A DNA stretch of 64,000 nt from the NCBI RefSeq assembly GCF_002561455.1, contig NZ_NTUP01000011.1:81433-145432 (forward strand), in the 5' to 3' direction. The position numbers and the translations under genes were made by a program. Source of the stretch: Bacillus sp. AFS015802. GTDB lineage: Bacteria; Bacillota; Bacilli; Bacillales; Bacillaceae_B. Under the pieces are notes generated by a model. It saw only the letters and a program-made list of their open reading frames with translations, was not told where the DNA came from and searched no databases. Below are positions 1 to 8,792 of this stretch, one piece after another; positions within the stretch are counted from its first letter, which is position 1, and each line of letters starts with the position of its first letter.

Positions 1-1187
1 CTCATGGTGCGGTGGAGAACCGTCATATCTCTGTATGTGTACCCTTCATCTATCAGTCTTTGAATCTCTTCGGTGATCCAGACGGCTTCTTCATCTGCCG
101 TTGCGGGTCTTGAATAGAGTGGCTTCTGTCCCTCTATTTTGGTGGCAATCAGCTCTTTTTTCCTCCGGTGATCATTCCGACCGATCACTTCATTCCCAAG
201 TCCGATGATATACGCATCAGACCGGTAGTTTTCTTTCAGCGTCACGACTTTGGCATCCGGAAACTCGTCGTCAAAGTCCAAAATGAATTCGTTCCGGGCG
301 CCGTTGAAGGTGTAGATCGTTTGATCATCATCCCCCACGACGAACAAATTCCGATGAGCCGCAATCAATTTGATCAGTTCATATTGAACCAGGTTCGTAT
401 CCTGGAATTCATCGACCATCACGTATTGGAAACGATGCTGAAGGGATGTCAGCAGATTCGGATTCCCCAATAGTAATTGATATGCCTCTGTCAAAATATC
501 ATCGAAATCCATTTTATGATTCATGCGCTTCCACTCTTCATATTTTAAGAGAATGCTGCGCACTTCTTTTTCAGACTTGGATTTTTCAGGGAGCTCCCTG
601 ATATCTTTCTGATTCAGCTTATAGTGAGAGAGTTTGGCAAGGAGCGTTTCGGCATCATACGGATCATATATGTTCATTTCTCTCTGGATCTGCTTTAAGA
701 TGATCTGTTTATAGCGCTCATTCCCGATCACTTCCTGTGTATAGTGACGGGACCTCAATAAATAAAGGAACAAAGCATGAAATGTGCTGGCATGAACCTG
801 TCCGCCATTTTCCGCACCGGGAAGCCTTGCGATCCTCTGCTTCATTTCTTCCGACGCTTTTTTGGTGAACGTCACCAATAGAATATTTCTTGGTTGAATA
901 TTTTTCACAGTCATCAGATAACCTGCCCGGCAAACGAGAACCGTCGTTTTTCCCGTTCCCGCACCGGCAAGGGTCAAACACGGTCCGTCAACATGACGAA
1001 CCGCTTCAATTTGAGACGCATTCAGATGGATCCCCGCTTCTTCCATCGTCCGAAAGAAAAAAGCATCCTCATCCCGGGAGGATATCAGCTGCTTCGTGGT
1101 CTCTCCCTTATGGAGCGGCGCCACGGGAATCTCTTTCTTATCTGCTTCATATGGATAAATGGAATAGTTGGTCAATACTTTATTCAA
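1..1187 (-). CDS. yjcD: UvrD/Rep-family ATP-dependent DNA helicase (YjcD-like), N-terminal part
   Basis: The reading frame is open from a TTG at 1187 to the window edge, so the gene is truncated by the window (about 395 residues visible). It shows superfamily 1A helicase motifs: Walker A GAGTGKTT, motif Ia-like VTFTKKASEEM, DExx box VDEFQDTN and VGDDDQTIYTFNGAR. A 3'-5' DNA translocase role in repair is known for the family. The N-terminus (EDAFFFRTMEEAGIHLN then AVRH) resembles B. subtilis YjcD, which is my reason for the symbol. The TTG start is favoured because AGGAGA sits 7 nt upstream. An ATG inside that spacer opens only a four-codon frame. No promoter was clearly identified. Confidence 0.85.
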   Translation of the reverse strand, partial: MNKVLTNYSIYPYEADKKEIPVAPLHKGETTKQLISSRDEDAFFFRTMEEAGIHLNASQIEAVRHVDGPCLTLAGAGTGKTTVLVCRAGYLMTVKNIQPRNILLVTFTKKASEEMKQRIARLPGAENGGQVHASTFHALFLYLLRSRHYTQEVIGNERYKQIILKQIQREMNIYDPYDAETLLAKLSHYKLNQKDIRELPEKSKSEKEVRSILLKYEEWKRMNHKMDFDDILTEAYQLLLGNPNLLTSLQHRFQYVMVDEFQDTNLVQYELIKLIAAHRNLFVVGDDDQTIYTFNGARNEFILDFDDEFPDAKVVTLKENYRSDAYIIGLGNEVIGRNDHRRKKELIATKIEGQKPLYSRPATADEEAVWITEEIQRLIDEGYTYRDMTVLHRTM

Positions 1188-1301
1188 AGCTCATTCTCCT
1201 AGCTTTTCTTTACGATTCATAACCTTCTCATCATAACAAGAGCCCTTTGTGAATAGCAATGACAATCTCGGAGTGAAGGATGAGCCGACTGGATATGTAA
1301 A

Positions 1302-1378
1302 TATTGTTAAACGATTGTTTAATCCCTTGAACCCTAGTAGAATGAATGTTTTGAAGTACTAATCAAACGTTTGTTTAA
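1302..1378. promoter_or_regulatory. Candidate operator pair, CAAACGTTTG palindromes
   Basis: The 20-mer CTAATCAAACGTTTGTTTAA lies at 1359-1378 with palindromic core CAAACGTTTG. A degenerate copy ending in AAACGATTGTTTAA lies at 1302-1321. Two more identical copies occur near 62.7 kb. The spacing and symmetry suit a dimeric (for example TetR-type) repressor, but no regulator is identified. The pair lies between the divergent helicase gene and the small gene at 1445. Confidence 0.5.
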
Positions 1379-1444
1379 ATCGGATATGCTCCCTGATGAT
1401 TAGAAAATAGAAAGAAAAGGTAATAGAAGATTAGGTGATAAACA

Positions 1445-1678
1445 ATGAAACTAACAAAATGGGGCTTTACCCGCTTCAACAGCATAAAGGCAGAATTCGA
1501 CCACTTCCCTCACTCCCTTGTCATCCTCAGGAAAATCAGAAACTACTACTTCGTCAACAAAGTACACTGGTCCCACCTCGACCCCGTCGTCGAAAGGCAT
1601 CACCTTGAACAAATGGAACTCCTCGTAAATAGAGAAATGGATTTGGAAATGAATTATCTTAATAGAAGATTGGATTAA
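1445..1678 (+). CDS. Small hypothetical protein (77 aa)
   Basis: I do not recognise this protein. It starts MKLTKWGFTRFNSIKAEFDHF and is rich in His, Arg and aromatic residues, with no signal peptide, membrane segment or Cys motif. The start is supported by AGGTGA about 7 nt upstream of the ATG. The gene stands alone, divergent from the helicase, with two candidate operator palindromes about 70-140 bp upstream. A small cytosolic, possibly stress- or stage-specific protein is possible, but nothing in the sequence gives a function. Confidence 0.6.
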   Translation: MKLTKWGFTRFNSIKAEFDHFPHSLVILRKIRNYYFVNKVHWSHLDPVVERHHLEQMELLVNREMDLEMNYLNRRLD

Positions 1679-1837
1679 CGCTGGCTTTTTTGTTCATATA
1701 ATGAAATTAGCGCTTTTCCAATGTAGATGTCTGATTTTGAAGTAAAGTTCAATACTGTTGTTAAATGATTTTTACTGTTTGATCCATCTACTGCTTATTC
1801 TTATAAAGAAAATATAATGAAAAAGCACAGAGTGGAT

Positions 1838-2070
1838 TGAAGCGGAAGGTGCTCGACTCCTGCGGGAAACAACGAAAAGCGGAGGCGGCTTGCTCAGCCC
1901 CGACAAGCATAAGATGAATGGGCCGGGAAGGCGTTTTTTTGCCTTCATGGACCATTTAGCTTATGACCTCGAGGGGCTAGCCGCCGGAGCTGGACAAGGG
2001 TAGGACACCATTTAAAGCCCGAGGAGGCTCACCGCCAGCCCCGCGGAAAGCGAGCACCTGCAGCGAAAAG
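1838..2070. repeat. GC-rich Bacillaceae-type intergenic repeat with nested hairpin
   Basis: This stretch is much richer in G+C than the flanking AT-rich DNA. The outer arms AGGTGCTCG (1847-1855) and CGAGCACCT (2051-2059) are complementary. An inner hairpin pairs CATAAGATGAATGG with CCATTTAGCTTATG, and inside it GGCCGGGAAGGC pairs partly with GCCTTCATGG. Blocks such as ACTCCTGCGGG, GAGGAGGCTCACCG and CCCGCGGAAAGCGAGCACCTG are typical of a dispersed intergenic repeat seen in many Bacillaceae. The 18-mer CTAGCCGCCGGAGCTGGA (1977-1994) recurs exactly at 22182-22199. Confidence 0.7.
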
Positions 2071-2290
2071 GAACGGTCTCTGCCTTAATCAATGCTCCTT
2101 TCAAAGCTACTAAGCTCTTTGAAAAAAATAAAAAACCAAGAAAAAATAAGATAAACCAAGATAACTGCCCATTTCAATTCAAAAACCACCCAAAATCGCA
2201 CTATATTGATTATTCTGAACATTTGCATTAATTTTATAATTTGTTAATATATAATTAATAAATGATTTACAAACACAAACTTTAAAGGAA

Positions 2291-2530
2291 GGCGTGATTC
2301 CAATGAAGTGAGCTAGCAAAGCATATCAGCATCACATCTAGCGTTTGAGATCGGCCCGTGAAAACTGATTTCAAGATGTGTGGATATGCGGGAATGCGCA
2401 ATCTTATTTCAGGAGATGATTCCAATGAAGAGTGTAAGCGAAGCATGCTAACATCATGGTACGCAAGAGGATAGCCCGTGAAAACTATCTTCGTAACATG
2501 TGGGCGTGTGGGGAAATCAGCGGCAAGTGA
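2291..2530 (+). ncRNA. Tandem pair of structured ~122-nt units, unknown RNA
   Basis: Two similar units start with TGATTCCAATGAAG at 2295 and 2417, so the period is 122 bp. Unit 1 folds as GCATATC/GATATGC, CACATCT/AGATGTG and TTGAGATC/GATTTCAA. Unit 2 folds with TACGCAAGAGGATA/TATCTTCGTA. The stems differ in sequence but both present the same apical loop, GCCCGTGAAAACT. Conserved loops on covarying stems point to a structured RNA. Each unit begins with a Shine-Dalgarno-like run (AAAGGAAGG, AGGAG) followed by ATGAAG, giving tiny frames (MK-stop and MKSVSEAC-stop). No gene follows in the same orientation for about 850 bp. It matches no RNA family I know. Confidence 0.5.
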
Positions 2531-2685
2531 AAATAAACTAAATATTACATGCAAGATCATTAATTAAAATGAATGTTTCGTATGTGTATTAGTAAGAAAG
2601 GATAGTAAAGGTAATTGAATAAGGTTTACTTAAGTTAAGGCGCTGTTTATGTGGTATAGACATAAGCAGCGTCTTAAATTTGTGG

Positions 2686-3231
2686 TTAAAATTCTTCTTT
2701 TAAAAGGGAGCAGACAGCCGCATCGCAAAAGACGCCCTTTTCAAATGCCGCTTTCCTTAATACTCCTTCAAATACAAAACCGGCTTTTTCAAGGCTCCTC
2801 TTCGATGCCTCATTTTCCGGATCATAATAGGCTTCAATCCGGTTCAGATTCATTTCTTCAAAGCCGTATGTCAGGATCGGCTGTAACACCTCTGTGATGA
2901 CCCCTTGTCTCCAATGGGACGGATGAACCTCAAACCCCACCTCGGCTTTAAAATGTTCTTTTTCCCATTGATGAAAGCCGCAGCTTCCGATAATCTCGTT
3001 GGAGCCTTTTAGCGCAATCCCCCATCTGATCCCTTCATTCAGATGAAACCTCTCGTTCCACCTATCGATGATCTCCAGTGCTTGTTTTTCCTCTTGAAAC
3101 GACTCCAGATCATAGTATCGGGTGACTTCGTCCTTTGAAAAATAATCAAAAACACGGGGAGCATCCCCTTCTTTCATTTGCCGTAAGCGGAATCTATCTG
3201 TTTCAAGCACTGGGAAGGTTCGTGTCAGCAT
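2686..3231 (-). CDS. GNAT-family N-acetyltransferase (RimJ/RimL-like)
   Basis: The protein, about 181 residues, has the acetyltransf_3 layout: N-terminal LETDRFRLRQM, central RWGIALKGSNEIIGSCGF, and the acetyl-CoA region HPSHWRQGVITEVLQPILTYGF, followed by the diagnostic NRIEAYYDPENEASKRSLEKAGF. Such proteins acetylate the N-terminal amine of ribosomal or other proteins with acetyl-CoA; the substrate here is unknown. I chose the ATG at 3231 (MLTRTF) because AAAGGAG lies 7 nt upstream. The in-frame ATG at 3237 is only 1 nt from that site. It is divergent from the amidohydrolase at 3381. Confidence 0.85.
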   Translation of the reverse strand: MLTRTFPVLETDRFRLRQMKEGDAPRVFDYFSKDEVTRYYDLESFQEEKQALEIIDRWNERFHLNEGIRWGIALKGSNEIIGSCGFHQWEKEHFKAEVGFEVHPSHWRQGVITEVLQPILTYGFEEMNLNRIEAYYDPENEASKRSLEKAGFVFEGVLRKAAFEKGVFCDAAVCSLLKEEF

Positions 3232-3290
3232 ACTCATTCTCCTTTTCTTCTTGTTCTCCTTTTGTATTCAACATTGGATTTCCCAATGCC

Positions 3291-3316
3291 TTCTTGAAAA
3301 AGAAAGTTTTCAAGAA
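3291..3316. promoter_or_regulatory. Perfect 10-bp inverted repeat in divergent intergenic region
   Basis: TTCTTGAAAA and TTTTCAAGAA are separated by 6 nt (AGAAAG). The repeat sits between the divergent acetyltransferase and amidohydrolase genes and just upstream of a putative promoter for the latter, so it could be an operator. No T-tract follows that would make it a good terminator. Confidence 0.4.
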
Positions 3317-3324
3317 ATTGCAGT

Positions 3325-3353
3325 TTGTGTTCTTTCCTTATTCTGGTTACAAT
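3325..3353 (+). promoter_or_regulatory. Putative sigma-A promoter of the amidohydrolase gene
   Basis: TTGTGT at 3325-3330 and TACAAT at 3348-3353 are spaced by 17 bp and lie 27 bp upstream of the chosen start codon. Confidence 0.45.
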
Positions 3354-3380
3354 CGATGTAGCAGATTAAAAAGGATGGGA

Positions 3381-4994
3381 ATGGCGATGATGGCCCATAA
3401 AATAATTGTAAGTACCGCCCTATTTACCGGGAATTCAACCTCCCCGACCGATGGCTTTGTGGCTGTGAAGGATGACAGGATCATCGGGACCGGTCCCCGT
3501 TCGGAGATGGAGGGTTTCAGAGGACCGGACACGGAAGTATGGGATGTCGGCAGCCGCCTGGTGACGGCTGGGTTTCATGATTTTCATCTTCATTGGTTTT
3601 TAGGAGCGATGTTCGAGGGGTTTTGTCAGCTGACTTTCGGGTCTACAGAGGACAGAACGGCGAAAATGGTTGCAGAGTATGCACGGAAACATCCCGATGA
3701 GGAATGGGTGCTTGGTTTCGGATGGCATCATGTGCGCTGGCCGGGTCAGACACTGCCCACCCGCCATTCATTGGATCGGTACCTTCCCCATCGCCCCGTT
3801 GTGCTGCTGAACGAAGAAGCACACAGCGCATGGTTGAATACGGCTGCCCTGGAGAAATTGGGGATTCACCGTGATACGCCGGAGCCCCCTTTCGGGAAGA
3901 TTGAAAAAGATGATAACGGTGAGCCCACCGGCTTTTTATATGAGACGGCTGTGCAGTATGTGGTGGAAGCTTTTCTCTTTGATGAAAAAGTTAAAACCAG
4001 ATTGATGAACGGCATGCTGAAGAAGACGGCTTCCAGCGGGATCACCTCTGTTTCCGACATGCTGCCCCTTCCCGGATATACTTTAGGGGATCCCGCATTC
4101 TATCGGGAGTTTGAGGAAAAAGGGAAGCTCTCGACACGCATACATTTTCTCGATGTGCTGGACGGCAACCTCGAGCGGGCATTTCACTATAGAGAGAAGT
4201 ATCAATCGGATAAGCTTCAATTTTCAGGATTGAAGCAGTTTTTGGATGGGGTCCCCCTTACGTATACCGGCTATTTGCTTCAGCCTTACAGTGACCGTCC
4301 TACAGTGACAGGCGGCACCATTTATGAACCCCAGGTGTACCGGAATTGGATCGAGGATGCTGATCGGGAAGGGTTCAGGATCCGTCTTCATGCATGTGGG
4401 GATGCGGCCGTCCGGTTAGGCCTGGATGTGTATGAGCATGCCCGGAACGTCAATGGCGTACGGGACTCCCGGCATACCATCGAGCATATAGAGGTGTGTG
4501 ACCCACGTGACTTCGGGCGGTTCCCAAAGCTCGGAGTCATTGCATCCATCCAGCCTGAGCATCTCACGTCTGGTTCGATGGATACTCATGCCTATCTGGA
4601 GCGCCTTGGCATGGAGCGGGCCCGTTACACATGGCCGATCGGATCTTTGCAGAGGCATAAGGCGTCCATTGCGTTCGGTACGGACTTCCCGATTGTGGAT
4701 TTGAATCCCACGCTCGGTCTGTACAGGGCCGTCACCCGTAAGCATGAAGACGGCACTCCCCAAGGCGGATGGAACCCGGAAGAGAAGATTTCATTGGCAC
4801 ACGCCCTGATTCACTACACCAAATCCCCTGCTTACGGAAACTTTAGAGAACATGATTTAGGAACAATCGAATCCGGGAAGAAAGCGGACTTGGTCGTTTG
4901 GGATCGAAATCTATTCGAAGTGGAAGCGGAGGAAATCCTCGAGACAGGGGTATGGATGACACTGATGGATGGTAAGGTTGTATTTGAAAAGTAG
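3381..4994 (+). CDS. YtcJ-like metal-dependent amidohydrolase
   Basis: The protein is about 537 residues, normal for the amidohydrolase_3 (YtcJ/AepA) group. Metal-binding motifs are visible: FHDFHLHW (HxH) near residue 70, IRLHACGDAAV, TIEHIEVCDP and FGTDFPIVDLNP, followed by the C-terminal KADLVVWDRNLFEV strand typical of the composite barrel domain. It hydrolyses an amide or ester bond of an unknown small molecule in the cytoplasm. The frame extends 82 codons further upstream but overlaps the divergent gene's promoter region. AAAAAGGA lies 5 nt before the ATG at 3381, and ATGs at 3387 and 3390 are alternatives. It ends at a strong hairpin terminator. Confidence 0.85.
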   Translation: MAMMAHKIIVSTALFTGNSTSPTDGFVAVKDDRIIGTGPRSEMEGFRGPDTEVWDVGSRLVTAGFHDFHLHWFLGAMFEGFCQLTFGSTEDRTAKMVAEYARKHPDEEWVLGFGWHHVRWPGQTLPTRHSLDRYLPHRPVVLLNEEAHSAWLNTAALEKLGIHRDTPEPPFGKIEKDDNGEPTGFLYETAVQYVVEAFLFDEKVKTRLMNGMLKKTASSGITSVSDMLPLPGYTLGDPAFYREFEEKGKLSTRIHFLDVLDGNLERAFHYREKYQSDKLQFSGLKQFLDGVPLTYTGYLLQPYSDRPTVTGGTIYEPQVYRNWIEDADREGFRIRLHACGDAAVRLGLDVYEHARNVNGVRDSRHTIEHIEVCDPRDFGRFPKLGVIASIQPEHLTSGSMDTHAYLERLGMERARYTWPIGSLQRHKASIAFGTDFPIVDLNPTLGLYRAVTRKHEDGTPQGGWNPEEKISLAHALIHYTKSPAYGNFREHDLGTIESGKKADLVVWDRNLFEVEAEEILETGVWMTLMDGKVVFEK

Positions 4995-5014
4995 TGATAG
5001 AGCCGATTATAAAT

Positions 5015-5060
5015 AGAGGTCCGTCCCTCACATCCGGGGGACGGACCTCTTTTCTTATTT
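5015..5060. terminator. Hairpin terminator between convergent genes
   Basis: AGAGGTCCGTCCCTC pairs with GGGGGACGGACCTCT (5036-5050), followed on the + strand by TTTTCTTATTTT. It can serve both the amidohydrolase and the convergent yfmL. The stem contains the recurrent 13-mer AGGTCCGTCCCTC. Confidence 0.9.
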
Positions 5061-6188
5061 TGTTTCGGGTTCTTGCAGCCCTCCGCCGCGAATGGTTTTT
5101 TCGTGGAACGGGAGGTTGAGTTCTTTGCTCAGTTTTTCAAGGAAGCTCAGTTCGCGCTTGGATACGAGGCAGATGACGGTTCCTTCTGCTCCCATGCGGC
5201 CGGTTCTTCCCGAACGGTGGATGTACTGCTTTGTGTCACTCGGGAAGTCGAAATGGATCACGTGTGTGACGTCTGTGATATCAAGTCCCCGCGCGGCAAC
5301 ATCCGTTGTCAGAAGCATGGAAACTTTCCCTGAGCGGAAACGGTCCAGGGATTGCTTACGCTCCATCTTATTCGATTCCCCTGCGAGTACTTCGAGCTCG
5401 ACTCCCTTATATTTAAGCTTTTCTTCCATTTCAGAGAGTTTTTCCAACTGATTAAAGAAGACGAGTGCTTTGATTCCTTTGAAATAAGAGATGCTTCTGA
5501 GGGCTTCCATCTTATCCCGCAGTTCACTATAGACAAAGACGTGGTCCACTTTCGGATTATCGAGATTGGCTTCCATTTTGACGATCTCGTGATTCTGCAG
5601 GAGGGATTCGGCTACCTGCTCTGTTTCATCCGATAATGTGGCGGAGAAAAATAATACCTGGCGCTCTTTCAGGGTCGATTTGATGATATCCTGCACTTCG
5701 CGGATATGCTCTGACGATATCATCAAGTCGAATTCATCGACCACGATGGTTTTCACTTCATGCATTTTCAGTTTTTTCATTTTCATCAGTTCGATCAGGC
5801 GGCCGGTTGTTCCCACAACGATATGCGGCTTTTTCTTCAGCTTCTCAACCTGCTTCTTAATGTTTGCCCCACCGATGAAGGCTGCACTTGTTACGTCAGT
5901 CCCTTTTGCCCATTTCTGGATTTCCTGATGGATCTGCATGACCAGTTCTCTTGATGGCGCCAGGATGACGGCCTGTGCCTGTTTTCTGGATGGGTCGATG
6001 GCCTGGATGATCGGAAGTAAATATGCGAGGGTTTTTCCGGTCCCCGTCGGTGATTCACATACGACATCCTTCCCCTCCATGATAAGGGGTACGACTTTTT
6101 CTTGAACTGGTGTTAAGCCAGTAAACCCTGATTCTTCCCAGTTTTTCTGGAGGGAAGGTGTATGGAGGATGCTTGTGATTGAATTCAT
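5055..6188 (-). CDS. yfmL: DEAD-box RNA helicase YfmL
   Basis: This 377-residue protein closely follows B. subtilis YfmL, which acts in ribosome (50S) assembly and cold growth. Visible motifs are a Q-motif TGLTPVQ, motif I SPTGTGKT, Ia APSRELVMQIHQEIQKW, motif II VDEFD, motif III FSATL, and motifs V and VI TDVAARGLD and HRSGRTGRMG. Motif II reads DEFD instead of DEAD. The short C-terminus ends soon after the second RecA domain, so there is no extra RNA-binding tail. The ATG overlaps the stop of the upstream histidine kinase in an ATGA, implying translational coupling. Confidence 0.93.
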   Translation of the reverse strand: MNSITSILHTPSLQKNWEESGFTGLTPVQEKVVPLIMEGKDVVCESPTGTGKTLAYLLPIIQAIDPSRKQAQAVILAPSRELVMQIHQEIQKWAKGTDVTSAAFIGGANIKKQVEKLKKKPHIVVGTTGRLIELMKMKKLKMHEVKTIVVDEFDLMISSEHIREVQDIIKSTLKERQVLFFSATLSDETEQVAESLLQNHEIVKMEANLDNPKVDHVFVYSELRDKMEALRSISYFKGIKALVFFNQLEKLSEMEEKLKYKGVELEVLAGESNKMERKQSLDRFRSGKVSMLLTTDVAARGLDITDVTHVIHFDFPSDTKQYIHRSGRTGRMGAEGTVICLVSKRELSFLEKLSKELNLPFHEKTIRGGGLQEPETK

Positions 6189-7525
6189 TTCATTCGTCCT
6201 TTCTTATCGGCAAAGTCGGAAGGGGCCTCACTTTCCTCGAGGGGTAAGGTGATCCCCACTGCCGTTCCTTTTTCTTTTTCACTTTGGAAATGTATATAGC
6301 CTTTATGTCGATGGATGATTTTTTTGCATACGGCGAGACCCAGACCCGTGCCTTTTTCTTTCGTGGAGTAAAATGGCTCTCCCAGGTGCTCAATCCTTTC
6401 AGGTTCCATTCCCACACCATTATCCTTTACCGTGACATATGCTTCCGTTTCATGATCCTCCAGGATGATGGAGACTCTCCCATCTTTGTAGGTAGGAATG
6501 GACTCCACCGCATTTTTAATGATATTGATGAAAACCTGTTTAAGCTGATTCGCTTCCCCTAATACGGTCAACGGTTTTTCAGCCAGGTTTTCATATGTAA
6601 TGGACACATTATCAAGATGTGCCTGTGCTTCCATCAGCACCAGTACTTGTCTTAGGATATCATCGAGTCTCTCAAGACGGAAATGGGTTTCTTGTTGCTT
6701 TCCAAGTATGAGCATCTCCCCTGAAATCAAATCTATCCGGTCCACTTCAGAGAGCATAATCTCCAGATGATCATGGTTAATGGTATGGGTGGTCTGCATC
6801 AATTGGATGAACCCTTTGAGAGATGTAAGCGGGTTACGGATTTCATGTGCAACGGCAGCCGCTAATTGCCCTATGACCGAGAGTTTTTCAGATGCCACAA
6901 TCATTTCTTCATTTTCTTTAATATGGGTGATATCTCTTGCGATTGCAAATATCCCCGTGACATTCCGGTTCACAATGATTGGAACGAGGGAGCAGCGCAG
7001 AAATTTCTTTTTCTCATTAGGCAAATGAATCGTGGTTTCAAAATAAGAAGCTAGCCCTTTGAACGATTCGAAAAAATACCCTGTCACACGCTTCATTTCT
7101 TCTCTATCCAGGAAATTACCGAAGTTGACTTCTTTTAATTCATCATATGTCGACTCAAGTAATCCCTCAGCCTCTCCGTTGACAGCCATTACGTTACCAT
7201 CCAGGCTCAATTCCAGTACTGCATCAGGGTTTTGCTCGAATAAAGAGTGATAATGTTGGTTCTTTATTTGCAGCTGTTTCTCTTTTAAAGTCAATTTTTC
7301 ATTCGAGTGAATGAGTTCACGTGTCCTCCGGTAGACCAATGCAAAGAGGATCGTGCCCGTCACAAACACAAAAAACCAGCCTTTATACCGTTGAAAATAG
7401 ATATACATATTAAGGTTTTCATGAGCAAGGTCCATAGAAAAATAGTCCGACAATATAATCCATAGAATGCCTAACAATACGTAGGTGATGGTTATTTTTA
7501 ATGCGATGTCTTTTGCCTGTTTCAT
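6185..7525 (-). CDS. Membrane-bound PAS-domain sensor histidine kinase
   Basis: At 446 residues it has two N-terminal transmembrane helices (about 10-27 and 48-65), a PAS domain (about 90-200, starting HYHSLFEQNPDAVLEL), a HisKA domain with phospho-acceptor H217 in AAVAHEIRNPL, and an ATPase domain with N328 (IIKNAVESIP), DNGVGM and GTGLGL boxes. The architecture resembles Bacillus sporulation-type kinases of the KinB/KinD/KinE group, which feed phosphate to Spo0F. No response regulator gene is adjacent, which fits an orphan kinase. It is co-transcribed and overlaps by 4 nt with yfmL. A 7-codon frame (7545-7522) ends in the TGA that overlaps the kinase ATG. Confidence 0.9.
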   Translation of the reverse strand: MKQAKDIALKITITYVLLGILWIILSDYFSMDLAHENLNMYIYFQRYKGWFFVFVTGTILFALVYRRTRELIHSNEKLTLKEKQLQIKNQHYHSLFEQNPDAVLELSLDGNVMAVNGEAEGLLESTYDELKEVNFGNFLDREEMKRVTGYFFESFKGLASYFETTIHLPNEKKKFLRCSLVPIIVNRNVTGIFAIARDITHIKENEEMIVASEKLSVIGQLAAAVAHEIRNPLTSLKGFIQLMQTTHTINHDHLEIMLSEVDRIDLISGEMLILGKQQETHFRLERLDDILRQVLVLMEAQAHLDNVSITYENLAEKPLTVLGEANQLKQVFINIIKNAVESIPTYKDGRVSIILEDHETEAYVTVKDNGVGMEPERIEHLGEPFYSTKEKGTGLGLAVCKKIIHRHKGYIHFQSEKEKGTAVGITLPLEESEAPSDFADKKGRMK

Positions 7526-7589
7526 TCCGGAATGTTCACCTGCATTCAGATAGTCTTCCTCCTATGGTTTCACATTTCTTACCAATTTA

Positions 7590-8792
7590 TCAATAATCTT
7601 TCCCCTTCTTCTCCCCTTTTAGGAACAAGGTGGATAAGGGATAGATTCCCACACTCTGTATCAGGAGTGAAAGCATGATGACTCCGAACGTCAAGGAGTG
7701 CAGAAGAAAGGGGCCTTGGTCGTCTAAACCCAATAATAAAGCAACAGACATCGTACCTTTAATCCCCGACCAGGTTAAGATGAATACTTCCTTCCATCCA
7801 TATGTCTTTCTCCATGTATCCTTCATTTTGACAACACCAATAATAATAACATAGCGAACGAATAATGAGAGAACAAATAGCAGGAAGATCCATCCGGTTA
7901 AAGAGAAAGATAAATATCGTGTCGTCTGGATGCCGATCAATAAGAATAAAAAGGTCAGGATGGTCGGTTCAATGACCGTCCAAAACCCATCCAGATCCTT
8001 CCTGAAGTGATTTTCCTTTATCGTTTTTCCGTATTCATAAGAAAGCAGGATTCCTGAAGATACAGTGGCAAGGACACCTGAAACCCCCAATTCCTCTCCT
8101 ATATAAAAGGTTCCATATGCAAGGATGATACTAAGCATGATCTGATATCTCGAATCCGTCGTGAAATGAATGGCTTTACTCGCAATCCATCCCAGCGTCA
8201 CACCCAGTACGATCCCCCCTACTGACACCAGCAGGAATTCCCCCATGAAAGATGAAACGGAAAATTTCTCCCCGCCAAAGTAGATTCCGGCTACCACCGT
8301 AAAGAGAACGATGCTTGTGCCATCATTGATCATCGATTCCCCCTCCACTACATCGGCTATGTCCTGTCTATTTGAAGACTCTTTCAAAACCGAGACCACA
8401 GAAACTGGATCCGTTGGAGTTAAGATTGCAGCAATCAGTAAAGCTTCTGTGTAGGTCATGGGGATCCATGGATGTAAACAATAGTACATGAGAAGGCTCA
8501 GCAGCAATGTAGTGATGACAATCCCTACCGTACTCAGGAGAGTGATGATCCCAGCATGCTTCTTTAGGGCCTTTGCCGGGAATTGATATGCGGATATAAA
8601 TAAAAGAGCAGGGAGAAACCATTGAAAAATAATATCTTTCGTCAGGGTGACATCAGAAAATGCCGGAACGAACGAGAGACCGATCCCAACGAGAAGCAAC
8701 ACAACAGGAACAGGAACGTTCTTCTTCTTTTTATCAAAGGTAAAGACACTATAACCAATCATAAGCAGGAATAAAATATGTATAGGTTCGAT
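7590..8792 (-). CDS. NhaP-type Na+/H+ antiporter, probable ATC start codon
   Basis: This is a CPA1 cation/proton antiporter of about 400 residues with some 11-12 hydrophobic segments. The antiporter core AAILTPTDPVSVVSVLKE and EGESMINDGTSIVLF is clear, and it expels Na+ for H+ across the plasma membrane. The first ATG (8762) has no ribosome site. In the same frame 10 codons upstream, an ATC (8790-8792) lies 8 nt after a perfect GGAGG (8801-8805). Reading from there gives (M)EPIHILFLLMIGYSVFTFDKKKK, which completes the expected first transmembrane helix. A stop (TGA) precedes it in frame. I therefore place the start at 8792; an ATG start at 8762 is the conservative alternative. Confidence 0.88.
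   Translation of the reverse strand: MEPIHILFLLMIGYSVFTFDKKKKNVPVPVVLLLVGIGLSFVPAFSDVTLTKDIIFQWFLPALLFISAYQFPAKALKKHAGIITLLSTVGIVITTLLLSLLMYYCLHPWIPMTYTEALLIAAILTPTDPVSVVSVLKESSNRQDIADVVEGESMINDGTSIVLFTVVAGIYFGGEKFSVSSFMGEFLLVSVGGIVLGVTLGWIASKAIHFTTDSRYQIMLSIILAYGTFYIGEELGVSGVLATVSSGILLSYEYGKTIKENHFRKDLDGFWTVIEPTILTFLFLLIGIQTTRYLSFSLTGWIFLLFVLSLFVRYVIIIGVVKMKDTWRKTYGWKEVFILTWSGIKGTMSVALLLGLDDQGPFLLHSLTFGVIMLSLLIQSVGIYPLSTLFLKGEKKGKDY

Noticed and set aside
168..473. Plus-strand frame opposite the helicase gene
   Set aside because: Antisense shadow of a clear UvrD-type coding sequence.
1838..2070. Insertion sequence
   Set aside because: No transposase frame and only short imperfect arms; it matches a dispersed non-coding repeat instead.
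2282..2560. 92-codon minus-strand frame with repeated VFTG
   Set aside because: The repeated residues come from the two tandem RNA-like units; no ribosome site.
3135..3380. N-terminal 82-codon extension of the amidohydrolase
   Set aside because: Overlaps the divergent acetyltransferase and its promoter; the family fold begins at about 3381.
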